Shown: positions 5,593-6,850 of the stretch, in pieces
Layout: each line of letters begins with the position of its first letter
How positions within the stretch are numbered: the first letter of the stretch is position 1
NCBI GenBank assembly: GCA_024281135.1
Contig: JAMXLG010000243.1
Span: forward strand, 1-6,850
Direction of reading: 5' to 3'
From: Vulcanimicrobiia bacterium
Lineage (GTDB): Bacteria; Eremiobacterota; Eremiobacteria; Baltobacterales; Baltobacteraceae
DNA: 6,850 nt
Notes under the pieces: model-generated
The model's database searches: none
Told to the model about the DNA's origin: nothing
The model's input: only the letters and a program-made list of their open reading frames with translations
Translations under genes and position numbers: made by a program

Positions 5593-5666
5593 GCGGGTAT
5601 GATGTAATGGTAGCCTGCGACCTTCCCAAGGTTGATGCGTGGGTTCGATTCCCACTACCCGCTCCA
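5593..5666 (+). tRNA. tRNA-Gly (anticodon CCC), CCA encoded
   Basis: A 74-nt cloverleaf is present. The acceptor stem is GCGGGTA/TACCCGC, the anticodon stem is CGACC/GGTTG around loop TTCCCAA (bases 34-36 CCC), and the T-arm is GTGGG-TTCGATT-CCCAC with discriminator T and encoded CCA. The register giving TCC was rejected because its anticodon stem does not pair. The D-arm is imperfect: ATGT/GCCT pairs at three positions with a T-C mismatch at 11-24. CCC reads GGG only. It lies one base before tRNA-Cys and is surely in the same transcript. Confidence 0.95.
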
Positions 5667-5667
5667 C

Positions 5668-5742
5668 GGCGACGTAGCCAAGTGGTAAGGCAGGGCTCTG
5701 CAAAAGCCCCATCCGGCAGTTCGAATCTGCCCGTCGCCTCCA
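5668..5742 (+). tRNA. tRNA-Cys (anticodon GCA), CCA encoded
   Basis: A 75-nt cloverleaf is present, with acceptor stem GGCGACG/CGTCGCC, a GCC/GGC D-stem and anticodon stem GGGCT/AGCCC around loop CTGCAAA (GCA, decoding UGY). The T-arm is GGCAG-TTCGAAT-CTGCC, followed by discriminator T and CCA at 5740-5742. Only base 5667 separates it from tRNA-Gly. The panE-family start codon is 10 nt downstream, with no terminator between. Confidence 0.98.
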
Positions 5743-5752
5743 AAGTTTAACG

Positions 5753-6703
5753 ATGAGAATCGCGGTAGTGGGAGCGGGTGCAATCGGCGGCTTTATCGCC
5801 GCGGCACTTGCGCGTTCCGGCGTCGACGTCGCGGTCGTGGCTCGAGGAGCACATCTCGACGTCATCCGGCGTAAAGGGATCACGCTAGTCCATAGCGACC
5901 TCGGCCCTTTCACGGCGAAGGTTGAGGCGAGTGACGATCTGCGCGCGCTCGGAACGTTCGACGCCGTGCTCCTTACCTTCAAAGCGCACCAATACTCCGA
6001 ATTGCTGCCCCAACTCGCCGCACTCGCACAGACGGACGCGACCGTGGTGACGTTGCAGAACGGCGTTCCCTTTTGGTTCGTGCGCACGCCATCGCTCGAA
6101 TCGGTTGACCCGGGCGGACGCATCGCGTCACTGTTCCCCGACGAGCACATCGTCGGAGGCGTCGTGCACGTCTCCGGTCATATCGTCGAGCCGGGCAAGA
6201 TCCATCAAAGCGGTGGGATGCGCTACGCATTCGGTGCCCCCGGGGGCGGCACGAGCGAGCGTGTCGAGATGCTCGCGTCGGCTTTTACACGGGCGGAACT
6301 CGCACCGCAGATCGATGAGAATATTCGCGCTACCGTATGGTTGAAGCTCGTGAACAACGTCGGTCTGAATCCGGTGAGTACGCTTCACGGACTCACGATC
6401 CGTCAGATGCTCGAACGTCCCGCGACGCGAGATGAAGTGCGAGCGCTGATGCACGAGGCGCTCGCCGTCGGTCAGACCTTGGGCGTCGTTGCGGATGTCG
6501 ACATCGAAGCGCGCATTGCGTATGCGGAACGCTTGGCCGACGTGCGCACGTCGATGCTACAGGATTACGAAGCGGGACGGCCCCTCGAATTGGCGCCGAT
6601 CATCGGCGCCGTCGTTGAGCTCGGCGACCGCCTTGGAGTGCCGATTCCGCTCGTCCGCGGCGTCTACGATCGTTTGCGCGCGCTTTCGGCGGCGACGGCG
6701 TGA
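5753..6703 (+). CDS. panE: 2-dehydropantoate 2-reductase (ketopantoate reductase family)
   Basis: This 316-residue protein is predicted to reduce ketopantoate to pantoate with NADPH in pantothenate/CoA synthesis, in the cytosol. The N-terminus is a Rossmann fold with GAGAIG (7-12). LQNGVP (101-106) is the conserved loop after the fourth strand. The C-terminal helical domain holds the catalytic Lys in WLKLVNN (K198) with Asn 201/202, and the TSMLQDYEAGRPLEL block (266-280) supplies S267 and E279, matching the substrate-binding Ser and Glu of PanE. Length is slightly above E. coli PanE (303) because of an insert near 107-131, seen in a subgroup of ketopantoate reductase-like proteins. Paralogs with other 2-oxoacid substrates exist, so the exact reaction is probable, not proven. 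ATG 5753 lacks a Shine-Dalgarno and lies 10 nt after tRNA-Cys. The next gene overlaps by GTGA. Confidence 0.88.
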   Translation: MRIAVVGAGAIGGFIAAALARSGVDVAVVARGAHLDVIRRKGITLVHSDLGPFTAKVEASDDLRALGTFDAVLLTFKAHQYSELLPQLAALAQTDATVVTLQNGVPFWFVRTPSLESVDPGGRIASLFPDEHIVGGVVHVSGHIVEPGKIHQSGGMRYAFGAPGGGTSERVEMLASAFTRAELAPQIDENIRATVWLKLVNNVGLNPVSTLHGLTIRQMLERPATRDEVRALMHEALAVGQTLGVVADVDIEARIAYAERLADVRTSMLQDYEAGRPLELAPIIGAVVELGDRLGVPIPLVRGVYDRLRALSAATA

Positions 6704-6850
6704 GCGTTCGTATCGTCGCGGCGGGTCTGGACGAGTACGAAAAGGGACTCGAACTGCGTGGAGAGTTGTCGCCGGAGTGGAAAGAGGCGAATCCGCAGTG
6801 GCGCGAGGGATTCCGCGATTTCTTCGTCACACGTCAAGCGCGCGATCGCG
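6700..6850 (+). CDS. Probable GNAT-family N-acetyltransferase (partial, 3' end outside window)
   Basis: Only the first 50 residues are visible. The frame opens with GTG 6700, which overlaps the panE stop as GTGA (6700-6703), so it is very likely translationally coupled to panE. The visible part runs from a beta strand (VRIVAAGLDEYEKGLELRGE) into SPEWKEANPQWREGFRDFF, which resembles the first strand and helices 1-2 of small GNAT acetyltransferases. The acetyl-CoA binding motif (Q/RxxGxG/A) would lie beyond the window, so the family call is tentative. The existence of the coding region is well supported by the overlap and codon pattern. Confidence 0.5.
   Translation, partial: MSVRIVAAGLDEYEKGLELRGELSPEWKEANPQWREGFRDFFVTRQARDR

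Noticed and set aside
5518..6150. Long minus-strand open frame across both tRNAs and the start of panE
   Set aside because: It is antisense to two complete tRNAs and a clear reductase, with no recognisable domain; it is a shadow frame in GC-rich DNA.
1..6850. CRISPR arrays, insertion sequences, riboswitches, toxin-antitoxin or phage genes
   Set aside because: No spaced direct repeats, transposase motifs, aptamer-like folds or small paired genes were found on either strand.

Overview
The window is a 6.85-kb chromosomal stretch from a GC-rich, apparently diderm bacterium. A TonB C-terminal domain implies an outer membrane, the tRNA genes encode their own CCA ends, and GTG and TTG starts are used next to ATG. 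The style of the TonB domain (two cysteines flanking a short C-terminal domain behind a Pro/Thr-rich spacer) reminds me of Candidatus Eremiobacterota/Vulcanimicrobiota (WPS-2) proteins. That placement is from memory and is tentative. The content is mostly housekeeping and small metabolic genes. There is no mobile element, CRISPR array or phage gene.

Layout: (1) nt 2-1317, plus strand: the tail of a TonB-family protein, then 5 nt later a secreted-looking alpha/beta hydrolase whose nucleophile position is Asp. (2) nt 1389-1499: tRNA-Phe(GAA) and a strong intrinsic terminator that also lies just past the convergent HdeD-family membrane gene (minus, 1511-2071). (3) nt 2140-2988, plus: an orphan polar-amino-acid-type periplasmic binding protein. 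(4) nt 2996-4032, minus: a two-gene unit, DUF5069 protein then dienelactone hydrolase, joined by a TTGA stop/start overlap. (5) nt 4059-5521: two convergent integral membrane genes (a DUF1345-like protein and a DUF4239/bestrophin-like protein) whose stop codons overlap inside one TTAA. (6) nt 5593-6850, plus: tRNA-Gly(CCC), tRNA-Cys(GCA), a ketopantoate reductase (PanE family) starting only 10 nt after the tRNA, and the start of a probable GNAT acetyltransferase overlapping panE by GTGA.

The most interesting signal is in the DUF5069-dienelactone hydrolase unit. Near the 3' end of the DUF5069 gene there is an A8 run forming an in-register slippery heptamer A AAA AAC, a 6-nt spacer and a small hairpin. 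The dienelactone hydrolase frame is open straight through this site in the -1 frame, so a -1 ribosomal frameshift or transcriptional slippage would give a 345-residue DUF5069-hydrolase fusion beside the separately initiated hydrolase. This is inference from sequence layout only. Other points worth checking are the Asp-nucleophile hydrolase, the tRNA-Cys/panE junction and the imperfect D-stem of tRNA-Gly.
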